Source: JALWSI01 sp964569095 [NCBI: uncultured Aquificales bacterium]
Lineage (GTDB): Bacteria; Thermosulfidibacterota; Thermosulfidibacteria; Thermosulfidibacterales
Assembly (NCBI GenBank): GCA_964569095.1
Contig: CAZMTB010000051.1
Span: 1-6,841 of the forward strand
Length of the DNA: 6,841 bases
Direction: 5' to 3'
Made by a program: the position numbers and the translations under genes. Under the pieces are notes generated by a model. That model saw nothing but the letters and a program-made list of their open reading frames with translations. It was not told where the DNA came from and did not search any database. Shown one piece after another: positions 5,597-6,841 of this stretch. Each line of letters starts with the position of its first letter. Within the stretch, counting starts at the first letter, position 1.

Positions 5597-6460
5597 ATGC
5601 CAATGGCACAGCTTCCACCTCTAAGCGAGCAGGAGTTCAAGCTGCTTCAGGACTACATCCAGAGGGAGACCAAGATCACCCTGGGCAAAGAGAAGATGTA
5701 CCTCATGCGCAGCCGGCTTGGTCCCATATTGAAGAAGGAAGGGCTTAAATCGTACAGGGAGCTCTACGAGAAGCTAACGAAGGACCGGATGGGCAAGTTG
5801 AAGGAAGAGGTGGTGGAGGCCATAACCACCAACGAGACCTTCTGGTTCAGAGACGAACACCCATTCAGGATACTCAGAGAAGAGGTGATTCCGGAAATCC
5901 TGGAAAAATATCCCACCGAAAAGATCAGAATATGGTCTGCCGCGTGCTCTACTGGCCAAGAACCCTACTCCATAGCCATATCGATATTGGAGGAGGCGAG
6001 GCGTAATCGCAAGATAGACCCTAAGAGATTCGAGATCCTTGCAACGGACATATCCCGCGAGGCCTTGGCAATTGCACAGGCAGGCAAATACCAGTGGCTG
6101 GCATTAACAAGGGGCATGAAGCCCGAGATACTTGACCGCTACTTTATCAAGGACCCTTCCGGAGCAGACGCAGCCACGGTCAAACCCGAGGTGAGGCGGA
6201 TGGTCACCTTCAAGCAGCTCAACCTTCAGCAGTCCTTCACCACTCTGGGCAAGTTCCACATCCTGTTCTGCCGAAACGTGACGATATACTTCTCAAAGGA
6301 CTTCAAGGAGGAGCTCTTCAAAAAACTGGCAGGTGTGCTGAAACCGCACGGGGTTCTCTTCTTGGGGGCATCGGAGACCATGATCGGAACCAGCGCATCC
6401 AAGATGTTCAAACTGGTACGTTCTCCCAAAGGGGGAACCTATTACAGACTAATCTCTTGA
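5597..6460 (+). CDS. cheR: Receptor methyltransferase CheR
   Basis: An S-adenosylmethionine-dependent enzyme that methylates receptor glutamates, opposing CheB. It has 287 residues, typical. The N-terminal helical domain (about 8-75) is followed by TTNETFWFRDEHPF (78-90), then the SAM-binding motif WSAACSTGQEPYS (113-125), the acidic ATDIS (149-153) that holds the cofactor, FCRNVTIYF (224-232) and the closing LGASE (256-260). The more usual forms are CSTGEEPYS and RNVLIYF, so Gln and Thr replace the common Glu and Leu; neither is expected to abolish activity. ATG 5597 lies six bases after the cheB stop. An in-frame ATG at 5603 is also possible, and neither has a strong ribosome site (AGAG at 5593-5596). 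No C-terminal TPR extension is present. Confidence 0.96.
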   Translation: MPMAQLPPLSEQEFKLLQDYIQRETKITLGKEKMYLMRSRLGPILKKEGLKSYRELYEKLTKDRMGKLKEEVVEAITTNETFWFRDEHPFRILREEVIPEILEKYPTEKIRIWSAACSTGQEPYSIAISILEEARRNRKIDPKRFEILATDISREALAIAQAGKYQWLALTRGMKPEILDRYFIKDPSGADAATVKPEVRRMVTFKQLNLQQSFTTLGKFHILFCRNVTIYFSKDFKEELFKKLAGVLKPHGVLFLGASETMIGTSASKMFKLVRSPKGGTYYRLIS

Positions 6461-6476
6461 CGGAGGTTAAGGGGTG

Positions 6477-6841
6477 ATGAACGCAGAAGACAGAGAGATG
6501 TTGATGGAGTTCGTGGTGGAGGCCAAGGAGCACTTGGCCGACATCGAGAGCGATATACTCGAGATGGAGAGGCAAGGGGCAGACGCCGATCCCGAATTGG
6601 TTAACAGAGTATTCAGGGCCATCCACACGGTTAAGGGAGCAAGTGGGTTCTTCGGTTTACAGACCATATCCGCCCTCTCACACACCATGGAGAACATACT
6701 CATGAGGGTTCGCGACGGCGAGATGGTGGTCACGAGCGAGGTGGCAGACGCGCTCCTCTCTGGTGCAGACAAGCTGAAGATAATGATAGACGACATAGAG
6801 AACAGCATGGAGTACGACATCTCCGAGGAGCTGGCCCAACT
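6477..6841 (+). CDS. cheA: Chemotaxis histidine kinase CheA, N-terminal part
   Basis: The first 121 codons are in the window, and the gene continues past the right edge. They form the P1/HPt domain: helices from residue 5, then RVFRAIHTVKGASGFFG (44-60). H50 is the phosphorylated histidine that CheA autophosphorylates and that donates to CheY and CheB. The following helices end near residue 110 and lead toward a P2 or linker region that is not visible. GGAGG at 6462-6466 precedes the start. The ATG at 6477 has a 10-base gap, and the adjacent in-frame GTG at 6474 has a 7-base gap, so the start is uncertain by one codon. It lies 16 bases after the cheR stop. The kinase, dimerisation and CheW-like domains must lie beyond the window, so completeness cannot be judged. 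Confidence 0.93.
   Translation, partial: MNAEDREMLMEFVVEAKEHLADIESDILEMERQGADADPELVNRVFRAIHTVKGASGFFGLQTISALSHTMENILMRVRDGEMVVTSEVADALLSGADKLKIMIDDIENSMEYDISEELAQ

Overview
The window reads as ordinary bacterial chromosome. It has two back-to-back gene blocks separated by a 213-base divergent promoter region at 3799-4011. The minus-strand block (positions 3798 down to 1) holds radC, ribF and an exported N-acetylmuramoyl-L-alanine amidase, joined by stop/start overlaps. After a promoter-bearing gap, a HEAT-repeat protein follows and runs off the left edge. The plus-strand block (4012 to the right edge) is a compact chemotaxis operon: cheW, cheB, cheR and the start of cheA. Every gene with a family assignment is close to the expected length, and I see no frameshift, insertion sequence, tRNA, rRNA or CRISPR array.

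Organism: a motile (chemotactic) bacterium. An AMIN-Amidase_3-LysM enzyme with a signal peptide, built like the enterobacterial AmiB/AmiC enzymes, favours a diderm (Gram-negative type) envelope. Arginine is often coded by AGG/AGA and isoleucine by ATA, and the proteins are rich in Lys, Glu and Arg. This is a pattern common in thermophilic bacteria, but it is only suggestive. I cannot name a phylum with confidence.

How the genes work together: CheW couples receptors to the kinase CheA. CheR methylates receptor glutamates and CheB removes those methyl groups when phosphorylated by CheA, so the operon encodes the signalling and adaptation core. No cheY, cheZ/cheC/cheD or receptor gene lies in the window. 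The minus block is a mixed housekeeping set: flavin cofactor synthesis (RibF), a JAMM-domain protein of unsettled role (RadC) and a cell-wall hydrolase for daughter-cell separation. These appear to share a transcript rather than a pathway.

No clearly new system is visible. The points most worth checking are a Cys pair with identical 48-residue spacing around each LysM domain of the amidase, two competing RNA pairings just before the cheW ribosome binding site, and a TTGACA box that could be either a promoter or a start codon for the HEAT-repeat gene.
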